DNA of 64,000 nt from Stenotrophomonas aracearum (GCF_031834615.1 NZ_CP115543.1:4203501-4267500); one strand, 5' to 3'; counted from the stretch's first letter, positions 21,101 through 31,020 are shown. The notes: generated by a model from the sequence alone, not told the origin. A program made the numbers and translations.

Positions 21101-21517
21101 GGCCACTTTGTCGGCATCCAGCGCGCCCGGTCCAAGTTCGTCGGTGCGCGAGCCCGGCAGGCGGATCCGGCCGCCGCTGTTTTCAAGGGTGGCGTAGGTG
21201 GTGCCGCTGAGCGGCAGCCCGGCGGCATCGAGCAGCTGCACGCGCACGTGCACCGCGCTCTGGCCGTCGGCCGGCACGCCGTCGCGGTCCAGTTCGACCA
21301 CGATCCGGTCCAGCACGCCGGACGGCGTCGCGCGCAGCGCCACCGGCGCGGCGTCAACGCTGGCCGGGCTACGCGGGTACAGCGTGCTGGCGTCGCCCAG
21401 CACCGGGGTGAACCGGCTCGGCGTGCCCACGCTCTGCGCCATCGCGGGCAGGGTGGCCAGCGCACAGGCGAGCAGGCTCAGGCGGGGCAGCCGGTGCAGT
21501 ACGGGGGCGCGGCTCAT
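18161..21517 (-). CDS. Large outer-membrane beta-barrel protein with N-terminal Ig-like domain
   Basis: An 1118-residue protein. The signal peptide ends LATLPAMAQS (~28). Residues ~55-200 resemble a bacterial Ig-like (invasin type) fold: VELDRDGVPADGQSAVHVRV and YATLENSGGRI. From ~230 to the C-terminus the chain alternates as in a large beta-barrel, with many YRF, YNA, FGLGYRLS and RYEYKLERD strands. The C-terminus (FLRLRFKFDEDLFRPDPVRYRDPAR) does not end in the usual aromatic residue. There is no TonB box or plug that I can recognise. The start overlaps the stop of the giant DUF11 gene (ATGA), so translation is coupled. It may be the surface anchor or export channel for the giant protein; that is inferred from gene order only. 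Confidence 0.8.
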   Translation of the reverse strand: MSRAPVLHRLPRLSLLACALATLPAMAQSVGTPSRFTPVLGDASTLYPRSPASVDAAPVALRATPSGVLDRIVVELDRDGVPADGQSAVHVRVQLLDAAGLPLSGTTYATLENSGGRIRLPGSRTDELGPGALDADKVAPGVQLQVVDGVAEFDLLAPHEPQDVLLRVTAGSETAQGSIGFVPEMREMIATGLIEGVVNFRRKGNGGLVSPVEHHDAFDRDIRRWERQFNNGKANAAARTAFFVKGRIKGDALLTAAYDSDKDTRGRLLRDIQPEEFYPVYGDSALRGFDARSAERLYVRIDNKRSYLLYGDFQTGDGLATSTGIGGSGPIPQRSLGTYNRTATGLGWHFESERVRSNVFAIEDSLRQVIEEFRSQGSGPYALRNNAVLEGSERVEVIVRDRNQPTRIVSVRPLARLVDYSFEPFSGRILLNQFLPAFDSDLNPVSLRITYELDQDTETFWVGGADAQVKLTPRMEVGAAVVDDRNPYAEFRMGSANASYRFGDNTLLVAEFARTRSEVNTNSINQITSQGLKDITGDVEGDAWRVEFAHAAGKLDARLFAARTDPAFNNPAAPLYGGRGEYNARVAYQLGPRLELYVEGLRSEDRNPDGGKRDAGGAGVRIGATERLTVDLGVRSIRETIGVTSPWSSGVPFGNAGGLTGGFATGAGGGALGYGQQALDPATGLMVINGSNTGSPITSDLPVGTELESDSARFGLGYRLSDKLSSGAEIEHSVSGEDRRRLAAGLDYQVFERSRLYGRYEKQTGLTSAYGITTTDREADALVFGIDSSYLRDTQTFSEYRLRDAISGRDVQAASGIRNNWDIREGMRLSSSAEHVKVIDGSTGDSTGLALALDYAANPLWRGAIRAEHRISEDVPDTETNEAFNTTLLQFMLARKLSRDWTLLARNYLLSTRYDARGDVLQDRFQLGVAYRDTDRNRINALARYEYKLERDESGLTLSDGSTVDGSSQDVRTRAHIVSTHADWHPSRPWWITGRVAGKWQQDQFAYADGARVNSRFRAMLFSARVVYDITENWDVGVLGSTFRGQTGANQYAYGMEVGRLLRQNLWLSAGYNWTGFSGDRDLNGYEYTEQGVFLRLRFKFDEDLFRPDPVRYRDPAR

Positions 21518-24500
21518 GGCTGGCCCTCCGTCGCGGTGCCGGCAGCGGGCGGGTTGGCTCGGGGTTGCACGATCGGTCTCTGGTTGGCCGTGTCGGTCGC
21601 TTGTTGCGGCGCCCGCGCGGGTTTGCTTTCAAAGCGCAGCGGCGCCTGGCCCGGTTCGGTTTCCGGTGCGCGCACCTCGCCCTGGGTGCGGCGGGCCTTG
21701 ACCTGCTCCAGCACCGGGTTGGCACAGCTGCCCTCGATGAAGTCGGCGCGGTGCAGCTCACCGTTCTTCAGGTCCAGGAACAGGCTGTCGGCGTCGCCCA
21801 GGTTGCGGTTGCTGCTGGTGGTCAGGCGCGCGCCCACCGGCAGCGTGCTGGCGTCCACCTTCAGGGTGTGGCTCTGCGGCGGCAGGCCGCAGAAGCTGTA
21901 CTTGCCTTCCGAATCGCTGATCACCCAGGTGCCGTCGGAGAAGTACAGGCGCACGCCCGGAATGCCGAGCTCTTCGCGGTCCTGCAGGTGGTTGTTGTTG
22001 CAGTCCATGAACACCTTGCCGAGCACGCAGGCCTGTTCGGTGAACACGCCACCGGTGACGCGCACGCGGTACTCGGCACGGTTGGAGGCCAGCGAACCGG
22101 GCAGCGGGGCGATCGCAGTGGTGTCGATGCAACCGCCGCTGATCGAACAGCCGAATGCCTGCGCGCGGTTGATGCCATCGCCCTGCTGCGCACCCACGCC
22201 CACGCGGACCCGGTAGGTCAGCACGATCTGGCCGCCGACGTTGATCGGGCCCAGCGCAAAGCCCAGCAGCGGGCCCGGGCGGCCGGCAGGATCGGGTAGC
22301 GCGCGTCCGTCGGCACGCGCGGTGCCGTCGATGTAGGTGAAGCCACGCGGCAGGCGGTCGACCACGTTCAACGCGCCAAGCGCGCTGCCGGCAGTCTGGC
22401 GCACGGTGATGGTGTACTGCACGGTGTCGCCGATCTCCGCGGTCTGGCGGTCGCCGGTCTTGGTGATCGCCAGGCCGGTGGCCACCGCGGTGTCCAGCGG
22501 CAGGTGGTTGTGCACGATCGCCGCCGTGGCCGAACCGGCAAACAGGGTCAGGTAGTACTCGGTCGCCGTGCCCACCGCGCCGGTTGGCGCCTGGGTATTG
22601 GCCTGCACCACATGGTTGGCGCCTGCCCCACCGGCCGGCGACAGCGCGCTGGCCTGCGGCGGGATCATGGTCGACACGAAGGTGTAGCCACCCGGCGGGG
22701 TCACCGTCAGCTGGAACTCGCAGCGGGCCGGCGCGCCCGGACCGAACGCGAACTGGTAGAAGCCTTCGCTGCCCACCGTCATCGCGATGCTGCTGCCTTC
22801 GATGCGGTAGCCGCCACCGGCCGCGTTGAGCACGCCGGTACGCGGGTCGTAGCCGCTGCACAGGCCCACCGGGGCCAGGGTCACGATCGAGCCCGGCACC
22901 GGGTCGCGGGTGGTGGCGTCGTACACCACGCCCGACGGGTCCACCGGCAGGCTCTGCTGCGGCAGGTGCTGGCCGGCGCGCAACACCACCTCCAGCTGGC
23001 TGGTGGCGTTGTCGGTGGTGACGCAGGCACTGACCCCACCGCGCGCGATGGCGGCCTCGGCATCGCAGGGTTCCTGCACGCCAGCGGCGGTTTCGCGGGT
23101 GACCGGGAACGGCCACAGCACGGTCGAACGTGGGTCGCGGAAGCGGATGTTCCACTTCACGCCGGGCACCACGTCACCGAAGCGGTAGCTGCCGTCGGCG
23201 GCGCTGGTGGTGCTCTTCACCACCTGGCCGTTGGCCGGGTCGACCAGCTCGACGGTCCAGGCCGACAGGCGACGGTCGCCGCCGTCGAGCAGCTGGTCGT
23301 CGCTGCCGATGTCGAACCACACCGTGCCGCCGACCGACGCGGCCAGCTGCACGCTGTTGGGCACGCGGCAGGCGTTGTGGATGATGCCGTCCACGCACGC
23401 TGGCAGGTCGCCGACCTCGCCGTCGAACGCGGCACGCTCGGCCGGCGTCGGGGCGCGGAACGGGTTCTCGCCGCCGCCTTCCACCAGCACTGCGTTGTTC
23501 ACCGTGCCGGCCTCGGCCGCTGCGGCGCTGACGCGCACCTGCACCGCAATGGTGTCGGGCGAGATCGCACCGGCCGCCAGCACGCGCTGGCTGCTGCAGC
23601 TGAAGCGGGTGGCGCCGGCGTCGCCGGTGCAGGTCCAGCCGGTACCCACCGGCGTGCCGTCCAGGCTCAGCCCGGTCGGCAGGCGGTCGTGCACCACGTA
23701 CTCGCCGCGGCTCGGCTGCTGCCCGGCGTTGCGCACCTGGATGGTGTAGCCGGCCACGTTGTTGACCGTGAAGCGGGTGCTGGTCGAGGCCTTGCGGACC
23801 ATCAGGTCGGGCGAGTCGCCGATCTCACCGAAGTTGTACTCCAGCGCGTCCACGCCCAGCGGCAGCACGATCTGGCTGATCGCCGAGGGCACGCTGCTGC
23901 GGTCGGTGACCACGCCGACACTGGCACCGCTCACGGTGCCCGCGCTGGTGATGCCGTTGAGCGTCTGCGGCGGCTGGGTCGGCTCGGTCACCGTGTAGGT
24001 GCCCGGACGCAGGCCTTCGAAGCGGTAGCGGCCTTCAGCATCGGTGGTCAGGGTGGCGTTGACCGGCTGACCGAGGTCATCGGTGCCGGTGAGCACTACG
24101 CTGACGCCGGCAATGCCGCCTTCGCCGCTGTCGACCACGCCGTTGTCATTGCTGTCGTTGTAGACGCGGCCGGCAATGCTGGCGGTCGGAATCTCACCGA
24201 AGTTGTTGTTGATCGACTGCTGGTTGACGCCCAGCACCACCGCGCTGATCTGCGAGGGCGCGGTGCCCGGCGCGGTCACGCTGCCACCGGTGCTGCCGGC
24301 CACGGTGCGGCCGTCACGGGTGCCGGTCGGCTGCTCCGGCTCGGTCACCACATAGGTGCCGGGCGGCAGCTCGGCAAAGCTGTAGCTGCCGTCGGCGTCG
24401 GTCACGGTGTCGCGGCTGATCGCATTGCCGGCCAGGTCGGTGCCGGCCAGGGTGACGCGCACATTGGCCAGGCCGGTTTCACCCGGATCGACCACCCCGT

Positions 24501-27500
24501 CGTTGTTGCGGTCGGTCCAGACCTTGCCGCTGATGCCGCTGTTGAGCGGAATCTCACCGAACAGGTTGTCCACCGAGGCGCTGCCCGGGGTGGTCAGGTC
24601 GATGCTGCTGATCCGGCTGGGCACGCTGGTGATCGGCGTGGCGGTGCCACGGCTGACCCCCCCGACGGTGCCGGCGGTGGTGATGCCGTTGCTGGTACCG
24701 GCCGGCTGCTGAGGCTCGGTCACGGTGTAGGTGCCCGGGCGCAGCGTGTCGAAGGCGAAACGGCCATCGGCGTCGGTCTGCACGCTCAGGCTGACGCTGG
24801 CGCCGGTGTCGTCGGTGCCGGTGAGCTCGAGGGTCACGCTTTCGATGCCGGTCTCGGCAGCGCCGTTGCGCGCGCCGTCGTTGTCCACGTCGAAGAACAC
24901 CGTGCCGGCGATCGACACCGGCAGGATTTCGGCGAAGTCCTGCTGTACCGCGTGCTTGCCGGCCGGCAGCACGATCGCGCTGATCGCACTGGGCACGGTG
25001 GCCACGGTCGACGCCACGCCCGCCGCGGCACCGTCGACGGTGCCAGCGTGGGTGATGCCGTTGATGGTTGCCGTGCCGTTGAACAGCGGCTGCGCGGCCT
25101 GCTCGGTCACCGTGTAGGTGCCGGCCAGCAGGTGTTCGAAGCTGTAGCGGCCGTCGGCGTCGGTCAGTGCGGTGGTCACCGCATTGCCCAGCGCATCCAC
25201 GCTGCCGGCGGGAAGCTGCAGCTGCACGCCGGGCAGGCCGGGTTCGCCCGCGTCCTGCACACCGTTGTTGTTGCGGTCCAGGAACACCGTTCCCGACAGC
25301 GAACCGGCCAGTTCGCCGAAGTCGTTGCCGCTGGCGCCAGCCGCCGGCAGGTTGCTGATGGTGATGACGTTGCCCGGCTGTTCGCGGCCTTCGCCCAGCC
25401 CGGTCGGCTGGGTTTCAGTGATGCGGTAGTCCTGCCCCGCCACGGCGCCCGGGTAGGTGTACTGGCCGTCGCTGTTGGTGACCAGGGTCACCGTGGTGTC
25501 GTCCGGGGTGCCGAAGATGCCGTCGTTGCCGGCGCCCACGATCACGACCTGCGCGCCCGGAATGCCGATGTCACCGGCGTTGTTGTCGCCGTCATCGTTG
25601 CGGTCCAGGTACACAGTGCCGCTGATCGGCGCATTGGCCAGCTCGCCGAACAGGTAGCCGGTGGCGTCCTGGCCGGCGCTGATGACGATGCCCGAGATCA
25701 CGTTGGCCACCGCAGTGGTGCCCGGGGTGGCGGCATTGCCCACCGTGTGCTTGCCGTCCAGGTAACCGGCCGGCTGGGTTTCGGTCAGCGTGTAGCTGCT
25801 GCCCGCCTGCGGCGGCAGCAGGTCGGCGAAGCGGTAGGCACCGCTGCCGTCGGTAGTGGTGGTCAGCGAGACCGGGTTGCCGAGTACGTCGGTGCCGGCC
25901 AGCGTTACGGTGACGTTGGCGATGGCATTCTCGCCCGCGTCCCGGCGGCCGTTGTTGTTGTTGGCCGCGACGTTGGAGAAGTCTTCATAGACCGAACCGC
26001 TGAGCGCACCCAGCGTCTCGCCGAAGTCATTGCCGGTGGAGCCGGTCAGCGCCAGCGCGTTGACCGTGATGCTGTTCGACGCGTTCTCGGCCGCGTTGGC
26101 ATAGCCCTGCGGCTGGGTCTCGCTGATGCGGTAGTTCTGCCCGACCACCAGTGCATCGAATTCGTACCGGCCCTGTGCATCAGTCTGCACGGTGACCGGC
26201 GCAAGGTCGTCGCCGTTGCCGAACACGCCATCGGCGCCGGCTCCGGTGAGGGTGACGGTCACGCCCTGCAGGCCGCCGTTGGGCTGCGAGTTGCGGGTCC
26301 CCGCATCGCCGGCATCGAAATCGCCGTTGCCATTGCGGTCCAGGTACACGTGGCCGGAGATCGCGGTGATCGCGTCCTCGCCGAAGTTGAAGGCGGTGCC
26401 GTCGTCGCCGCGCGACAGGTCGATGTTGCTGATCCGGTCGGTGGTGGCGGCATCGCCCGAGGCACCGGTGGCGACCGTGCAGCCCACGCAGGCCGCGCCG
26501 CCCACCTGGCCCGGGTTGATCGCGCTCGGGCGGTTGCGGTAGCTGCCGGTCGGCAGCACCTCGCGCAGGGTGTATGCGGTCAGCGGGTCCAGCGCTGCGA
26601 AGCTGTAGCCGCCGTCGCTGCCGGTGGTGGCGGTCGCCAGCACCACGCCTGCGGCATCCAGCAGTTCCACCGTGGCATTGGCGATCGGCGCGTCACCGCT
26701 GTTGCGGGTGTTGCTGTAGTTGCTGTCCACGTACACGAAGCCGGACAGCGCCACGCGCCGCACTTCCGGGAAGTTGTAGCGCACCGCGTCCACGCCCGCG
26801 CCCAGCGCGATGCCGGTGTACAGCGAATTGGCACTGAGGACCGGGTCGACCACGGCAAACGTGCCACCGGCCGACGGGGCCAGTGCGCCGCTGGCTGGCG
26901 GTGCGACCGGGCCGTTGACGTAGGTGGTCGGCTGCACCTGGTTCACGGTGTAGCCGCTCGCACCGGCCGGGGCCAGGTTGTCGAAGCGGTACGCACCGTT
27001 CGTGTCGGTAGTGGTGGTCTGCGTCACCGTGTTGCCATAGGCATCCTGCCCGGACAGGCGCACTTCCACGCCCGGGATCGCCTGCTCGCCGGCCTGCTGG
27101 GTGCCGCCGTTGGCGCCGCTGCGGTCGCGGTCCTGGAACACCACGCCGGTGAGCGAGGAGCGCACCACGGTGTGGGTGCTGGTGCTCTCGTCATTGCCGG
27201 GGTTCGGGTCTACCTGGTCGCTGGTGGCGCGCGCGGTGTTGCTGCCGGCGCCGCTGGGCGGCAGCGAGGTCCAGCGCGCCGGCACCAGCACGCGGGTGCG
27301 GCCGGCCAGGGTGCAGTTGCCCATGCCATTGCTGACCACGCCGGCGTCGGCGGTGTTGCCGACCTTCTGCCAAGTGACGGCCTCGGCGCCGCCGATCACT
27401 TCCAGCTGCGCCGGCAGGGTGTCGGTGACCACGACGCCGTCGCCGCGCTGCGGGCTGTTGCCGCTGCGGTCGCGCGACAGGCTGTGGCCCGGGCCGTTGT

Positions 27501-30500
27501 TGACCACGTCCAGCACGTACCAGAACGGCTGGCGCAGGCTGATGCTGGTCGCGGCCGCCGGCAGCGGCTGGGTCGGGTCGGCGTTCGGCGCAGCCACCAC
27601 GCTGGTCTTGGTCATGGCCAGGTCGGCGCGGGTGCGGATGCTGGTTTCCTGCACCGCCGTGTTGTTGCTGCTGTCGCGCTCGGTTTCGGCCGAACGCGCG
27701 GTGACCGAGTTCAGCAGCGTGGCGCCGGTCGCCGGCGGCGACGCCAGGTACTGGTAGACCAGGTACAGGTAGCTGGTCTGCCCCGCTGCGATCACGCCCT
27801 GTTCGGTGGTGGACACGCCGATGCTCGGCATGGTGCACGACAGCGTCTGCGGCGCCGTGGTCGGGTTGCTGCTGCCCGGGGCCACGGTGCAGCGGTCGCC
27901 CGGCGCTTCCAGCGTCCCCTGCGGCGTGGTGCTGGTGCCGGTGCGGCTGCCGACGAAGCGTACGTCGGCGCCGGCTGCCGGGGTGATGGTGTCTTCGATT
28001 AGGGTGCGGGTGGACAGCGACGGGCCGTCATTGCGCACGCTGACCTGATAGAGGATGTAGTTGTTGGCTTCCTGCCCCGGGCGCGAATCGAAGCCCAGCG
28101 GATCCACCGCGCCCACGAAGTTCTGGTCGATCTTGTTGACGATCAGGTCTACTTCACCGGCGGTGAAGTCGAGCACCGCATTGCGGGTGTCATCGCTGGT
28201 GGTGCTGTTGTAGTTGTAGCTGACCCCGTTGCCGAGCGTGCCGCTGGCCGGATCTTCGGTGCCGTCGTTGTTGAGATCGAAATGGAAGCTGCCGACGTTG
28301 GTGAACTGTCGGCCGGTGTTGCCGCTGTTGACGTTCGGGCGGATCACCACCGTCATGGTCTGGGTGGAATTGTTGGCCATGTCCAGCGGGGCGCAGGTCA
28401 GGCGCAGCGTGGCCGGCGCGCCGCCGGTGTTGAACCACGAGGTGCCGCCGGGTGCGGACGCCGAATTGATCGTGCCGTCCTGACGGGTCACGCTGCAGGC
28501 GGTGTTGCCGGTGCCGGTGCGTACCGCCGAGACCAGCACGAAGCCAGCGTCGTTGGCCGGCAGGGTGAAGGTGTCGTTGAACACCACGCCACGCGCCATC
28601 GACGGGCCGCGATTCTGGTAGGTGATGCGGTAGGTGGTGTTGACGCCGGCGCGGCCGGGGCTGCCCGAGGTGATGTCCTTGGCGGTGGTGGCGACGTTGG
28701 CCACCGGGTCGATCTGCACCCAGTCCTGGGCGCTGTTGTTGCTCGCGTCCGCTTCGCCGATCGAGCCGGAGACACTCGGGTCCACGCTCACGCCGGCGGT
28801 GTTGCAGAAGCGACCGGCCTGCAGCGGCTGCCCGGCGCAGGTGCCTGCAGCCTGGCTCTGGCTGTCGAACAGCCCGCGGTTGACGGTGAAGGCAATCGTG
28901 GCGGTGGCGTTGGTCGCCAGCGCGGTGCTGCCGGAGCGGCAGATCCAGGCGCTGCCGCTCAGGCCGCAGCTCCAGCCGGCCGGGGTGGTGATCGGGGTGA
29001 CCGTGGTCGAACCGGTGACGAAGCCCGGGATCGGGTCGTTCATCACCACGCCGGTGGTGGCCGCGCCGCTGTTGGTGATCTGCAGGGTGTAGCTCACCGA
29101 GCCATCCGCATCGCGGACGATGTTGTCGGCGTCGCCAGCGGCGTTGGTGCGCTTGGTGATCGACAGGTCCGCACGCGCGTCCGTGGCGCGGCTGCTGCCC
29201 CCGGTGCAGTCGTTGGTGGTGTTCGGATCCAGGTTGATGGCGCCGGCAGTGGTCGGCTCGGCCGAACCGCCGCTGCCGCCGGTGCACGCGGTGTTGCCCA
29301 GCGTGCCCTGCAGGCGCGCCAGCGTGTACAGCGTGAGCGCAGCAGAATTGGCATTGACCGCAACCGGGTAGCCGCCGGTCTGGGTGCAGGTCACCACCTG
29401 GGAGGCCGTACCGTTCCAGGCGCGGTCGACGCTGCAGGTGAAGCCGCCTGCGGTGATCGGTGTGTTCGCCGCATACGGCTGACCCGTGGCATCCACCCAC
29501 TCCTCGCCCACGGCGAGCGTGTCCACCAGTTGCAGGTTGCCGGTGACCGTGCGCGGCCCCAGGTTCTGCGCGCGCAGCGTGGAGGTCATCACGCTGTCGG
29601 TGCGCACGCCGGTGCCATTCCACACCGGCACCAGGGGCGGGGTCTTGTTCTTGCTCATGCGCAGGTCGGCGCCGTCGGGAATGACGGTCAGGCCGACGCT
29701 GCCGGTGTTGTTGGCGGGCACCGGGTCCGGCGTGGTGGCGCTGATCTGCGCGCTGTTGACCACCGTACCGCTGCTGTTGGTGCCGGTGGACGGCACCTGC
29801 GCGGTGATGGTGATGACGGCCTGCGCGCCCGGTGCGAAGTTGCCGGCCAAGGTGCAGGTGCGCACGTCGCTGGCCGCGTTGCTGGTGCAGGTCCAACCCG
29901 CCGGGGCATTGCCGCCGGTGATCGTGAAGCCTTCCGGCATCGGGTCGGTGATCGACACGCCGGTGGCCGGGCTCGGCCCGTCGTTGCGCGCGGTCAGCGT
30001 ATAGGTCACCACCGAACCGGCGGCCGCCGGCGCCGGCGACACCGACTTGGAGAGCAGCAGGTCGGCACCGGCGGTCACCGCCGTGCTCACCTGCGCGGCG
30101 TTGTTGTCCGGAATTGCATCGGGCACGTTGCCGGCGTTGACCACCGCCGAATTGACGATGTTGCCGGTGCCCACGTTGACCTTGCCGCGGAACGAATAGC
30201 TGGTGCTGGCGCCCACCGCGAGGGTGCCGTTGTAGGTGCCGTTCTGCTGGGTGAACGACCAGTCCGCACCGGTCGGCACGCCGACCAGGGTGACGTTCGG
30301 CGGCAGCGTGTCGGCCACGCGGAAGCCGGTGGTCACGCTGGGGCCGTTGTTGCGCACGCTCAGGGTGTAGGTGATTTCGCCGCCGCCGATGACCGGGTTC
30401 GGGGTGCCGCTCTTGCTGAGCTCCAGATCGGCCGAGGCCTGGATGGTGGTGTTCTGGCTGGTGCGGTTGTTGGCAACGTTAGTGTCGCTGCCGAAGAACG

Positions 30501-31020
30501 GGTCGTTGCCCTGCAGGTTCTGGATCGGCGTGGTGTCCGGCGGCAGCGCGGCGGCAAAGCCGATCGCGGTGCGCACGGTGATGGTGGCCGGCTGCGACGC
30601 GGTGGTGGTCACCGGCAGCTTGAATTCGTACGGCGCGGTGGACGCGCTCAGGGTCGGGTTGGTGCAGCGCACGCGGGTGGTGCCGCTGGCGCCCGGGGAA
30701 GCGCTGCAGCCGGCCGGGGCGGTGCTGCCCAGCGCGGTACCGGCGGGCAGGTCGAACAGGGTCACGGTGCCGGTGGCGGTGTCGTTGGCGCCGTTCTCGA
30801 CCTTGACGTTGTAGATCACCGTGGTGCCCGCCGGCACCGGGTCGTAGCCGGTGTCGGAGAAGTCGGTGATCTGCAGGTCGATCGCCAGCGCGGACAGCGG
30901 CGTTGCCAGCAGCAAAGCAGCTGCGCTGCGCTTCAGCACGGCGCGCCACGATGGCGCCTGCGCGCGCTCGAACGACGTCACCGCCGCGCAGCAGGCTGCG
31001 CGATCGCTATGGCTGGACAT
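21514..31020 (-). CDS. Giant surface protein with DUF11 and SdrD-B repeats
   Basis: A 3168-residue exported protein. A long signal peptide ends ATPLSALA (~46). Residues ~47-1280 carry repeated DUF11 domains (for example DLELSKSGTPNPVIGGGEITYTL). From ~1290 to 2330 there are nine SdrD-B-type repeats, each opening like GTVFLDRNNNGVQDAGE and continuing to YRF or YSF. These begin at about 1290, 1428, 1557, 1672, 1798, 1907, 2038, 2163 and 2282. Another DUF11-like domain, a tenth SdrD-B unit (~2563), a late DUF11 (~2850) and a final Cys-containing unit (~3000, GKVFMDCNNNHLQDREELGI) follow. The tail is Pro/Gln-rich with no anchor motif. The DxDxNG sites suggest Ca2+-stiffened rods, as in adhesins. 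AGGGG lies 7 bases before the ATG. The barrel gene overlaps its stop by 4 bp. Confidence 0.88.
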   Translation of the reverse strand: MSSHSDRAACCAAVTSFERAQAPSWRAVLKRSAAALLLATPLSALAIDLQITDFSDTGYDPVPAGTTVIYNVKVENGANDTATGTVTLFDLPAGTALGSTAPAGCSASPGASGTTRVRCTNPTLSASTAPYEFKLPVTTTASQPATITVRTAIGFAAALPPDTTPIQNLQGNDPFFGSDTNVANNRTSQNTTIQASADLELSKSGTPNPVIGGGEITYTLSVRNNGPSVTTGFRVADTLPPNVTLVGVPTGADWSFTQQNGTYNGTLAVGASTSYSFRGKVNVGTGNIVNSAVVNAGNVPDAIPDNNAAQVSTAVTAGADLLLSKSVSPAPAAAGSVVTYTLTARNDGPSPATGVSITDPMPEGFTITGGNAPAGWTCTSNAASDVRTCTLAGNFAPGAQAVITITAQVPSTGTNSSGTVVNSAQISATTPDPVPANNTGSVGLTVIPDGADLRMSKNKTPPLVPVWNGTGVRTDSVMTSTLRAQNLGPRTVTGNLQLVDTLAVGEEWVDATGQPYAANTPITAGGFTCSVDRAWNGTASQVVTCTQTGGYPVAVNANSAALTLYTLARLQGTLGNTACTGGSGGSAEPTTAGAINLDPNTTNDCTGGSSRATDARADLSITKRTNAAGDADNIVRDADGSVSYTLQITNSGAATTGVVMNDPIPGFVTGSTTVTPITTPAGWSCGLSGSAWICRSGSTALATNATATIAFTVNRGLFDSQSQAAGTCAGQPLQAGRFCNTAGVSVDPSVSGSIGEADASNNSAQDWVQIDPVANVATTAKDITSGSPGRAGVNTTYRITYQNRGPSMARGVVFNDTFTLPANDAGFVLVSAVRTGTGNTACSVTRQDGTINSASAPGGTSWFNTGGAPATLRLTCAPLDMANNSTQTMTVVIRPNVNSGNTGRQFTNVGSFHFDLNNDGTEDPASGTLGNGVSYNYNSTTSDDTRNAVLDFTAGEVDLIVNKIDQNFVGAVDPLGFDSRPGQEANNYILYQVSVRNDGPSLSTRTLIEDTITPAAGADVRFVGSRTGTSTTPQGTLEAPGDRCTVAPGSSNPTTAPQTLSCTMPSIGVSTTEQGVIAAGQTSYLYLVYQYLASPPATGATLLNSVTARSAETERDSSNNTAVQETSIRTRADLAMTKTSVVAAPNADPTQPLPAAATSISLRQPFWYVLDVVNNGPGHSLSRDRSGNSPQRGDGVVVTDTLPAQLEVIGGAEAVTWQKVGNTADAGVVSNGMGNCTLAGRTRVLVPARWTSLPPSGAGSNTARATSDQVDPNPGNDESTSTHTVVRSSLTGVVFQDRDRSGANGGTQQAGEQAIPGVEVRLSGQDAYGNTVTQTTTTDTNGAYRFDNLAPAGASGYTVNQVQPTTYVNGPVAPPASGALAPSAGGTFAVVDPVLSANSLYTGIALGAGVDAVRYNFPEVRRVALSGFVYVDSNYSNTRNSGDAPIANATVELLDAAGVVLATATTGSDGGYSFAALDPLTAYTLREVLPTGSYRNRPSAINPGQVGGAACVGCTVATGASGDAATTDRISNIDLSRGDDGTAFNFGEDAITAISGHVYLDRNGNGDFDAGDAGTRNSQPNGGLQGVTVTLTGAGADGVFGNGDDLAPVTVQTDAQGRYEFDALVVGQNYRISETQPQGYANAAENASNSITVNALALTGSTGNDFGETLGALSGSVYEDFSNVAANNNNGRRDAGENAIANVTVTLAGTDVLGNPVSLTTTTDGSGAYRFADLLPPQAGSSYTLTETQPAGYLDGKHTVGNAATPGTTAVANVISGIVISAGQDATGYLFGELANAPISGTVYLDRNDDGDNNAGDIGIPGAQVVIVGAGNDGIFGTPDDTTVTLVTNSDGQYTYPGAVAGQDYRITETQPTGLGEGREQPGNVITISNLPAAGASGNDFGELAGSLSGTVFLDRNNNGVQDAGEPGLPGVQLQLPAGSVDALGNAVTTALTDADGRYSFEHLLAGTYTVTEQAAQPLFNGTATINGITHAGTVDGAAAGVASTVATVPSAISAIVLPAGKHAVQQDFAEILPVSIAGTVFFDVDNDGARNGAAETGIESVTLELTGTDDTGASVSLSVQTDADGRFAFDTLRPGTYTVTEPQQPAGTSNGITTAGTVGGVSRGTATPITSVPSRISSIDLTTPGSASVDNLFGEIPLNSGISGKVWTDRNNDGVVDPGETGLANVRVTLAGTDLAGNAISRDTVTDADGSYSFAELPPGTYVVTEPEQPTGTRDGRTVAGSTGGSVTAPGTAPSQISAVVLGVNQQSINNNFGEIPTASIAGRVYNDSNDNGVVDSGEGGIAGVSVVLTGTDDLGQPVNATLTTDAEGRYRFEGLRPGTYTVTEPTQPPQTLNGITSAGTVSGASVGVVTDRSSVPSAISQIVLPLGVDALEYNFGEIGDSPDLMVRKASTSTRFTVNNVAGYTIQVRNAGQQPSRGEYVVHDRLPTGLSLDGTPVGTGWTCTGDAGATRFSCSSQRVLAAGAISPDTIAVQVRVSAAAAEAGTVNNAVLVEGGGENPFRAPTPAERAAFDGEVGDLPACVDGIIHNACRVPNSVQLAASVGGTVWFDIGSDDQLLDGGDRRLSAWTVELVDPANGQVVKSTTSAADGSYRFGDVVPGVKWNIRFRDPRSTVLWPFPVTRETAAGVQEPCDAEAAIARGGVSACVTTDNATSQLEVVLRAGQHLPQQSLPVDPSGVVYDATTRDPVPGSIVTLAPVGLCSGYDPRTGVLNAAGGGYRIEGSSIAMTVGSEGFYQFAFGPGAPARCEFQLTVTPPGGYTFVSTMIPPQASALSPAGGAGANHVVQANTQAPTGAVGTATEYYLTLFAGSATAAIVHNHLPLDTAVATGLAITKTGDRQTAEIGDTVQYTITVRQTAGSALGALNVVDRLPRGFTYIDGTARADGRALPDPAGRPGPLLGFALGPINVGGQIVLTYRVRVGVGAQQGDGINRAQAFGCSISGGCIDTTAIAPLPGSLASNRAEYRVRVTGGVFTEQACVLGKVFMDCNNNHLQDREELGIPGVRLYFSDGTWVISDSEGKYSFCGLPPQSHTLKVDASTLPVGARLTTSSNRNLGDADSLFLDLKNGELHRADFIEGSCANPVLEQVKARRTQGEVRAPETEPGQAPLRFESKPARAPQQATDTANQRPIVQPRANPPAAGTATEGQP

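Noticed and set aside
17960-22216. 1418-codon plus-strand frame opposite the outer-membrane barrel
   Set aside because: Antisense to a protein with a signal peptide and barrel; no independent support.
22504-28002. 1832-codon open frame on the plus strand opposite the giant DUF11 gene
   Set aside because: It is antisense to a clear repeat protein, has Arg/His/Ala/Gly-biased composition and no domain; such frames are expected opposite long high-GC genes.
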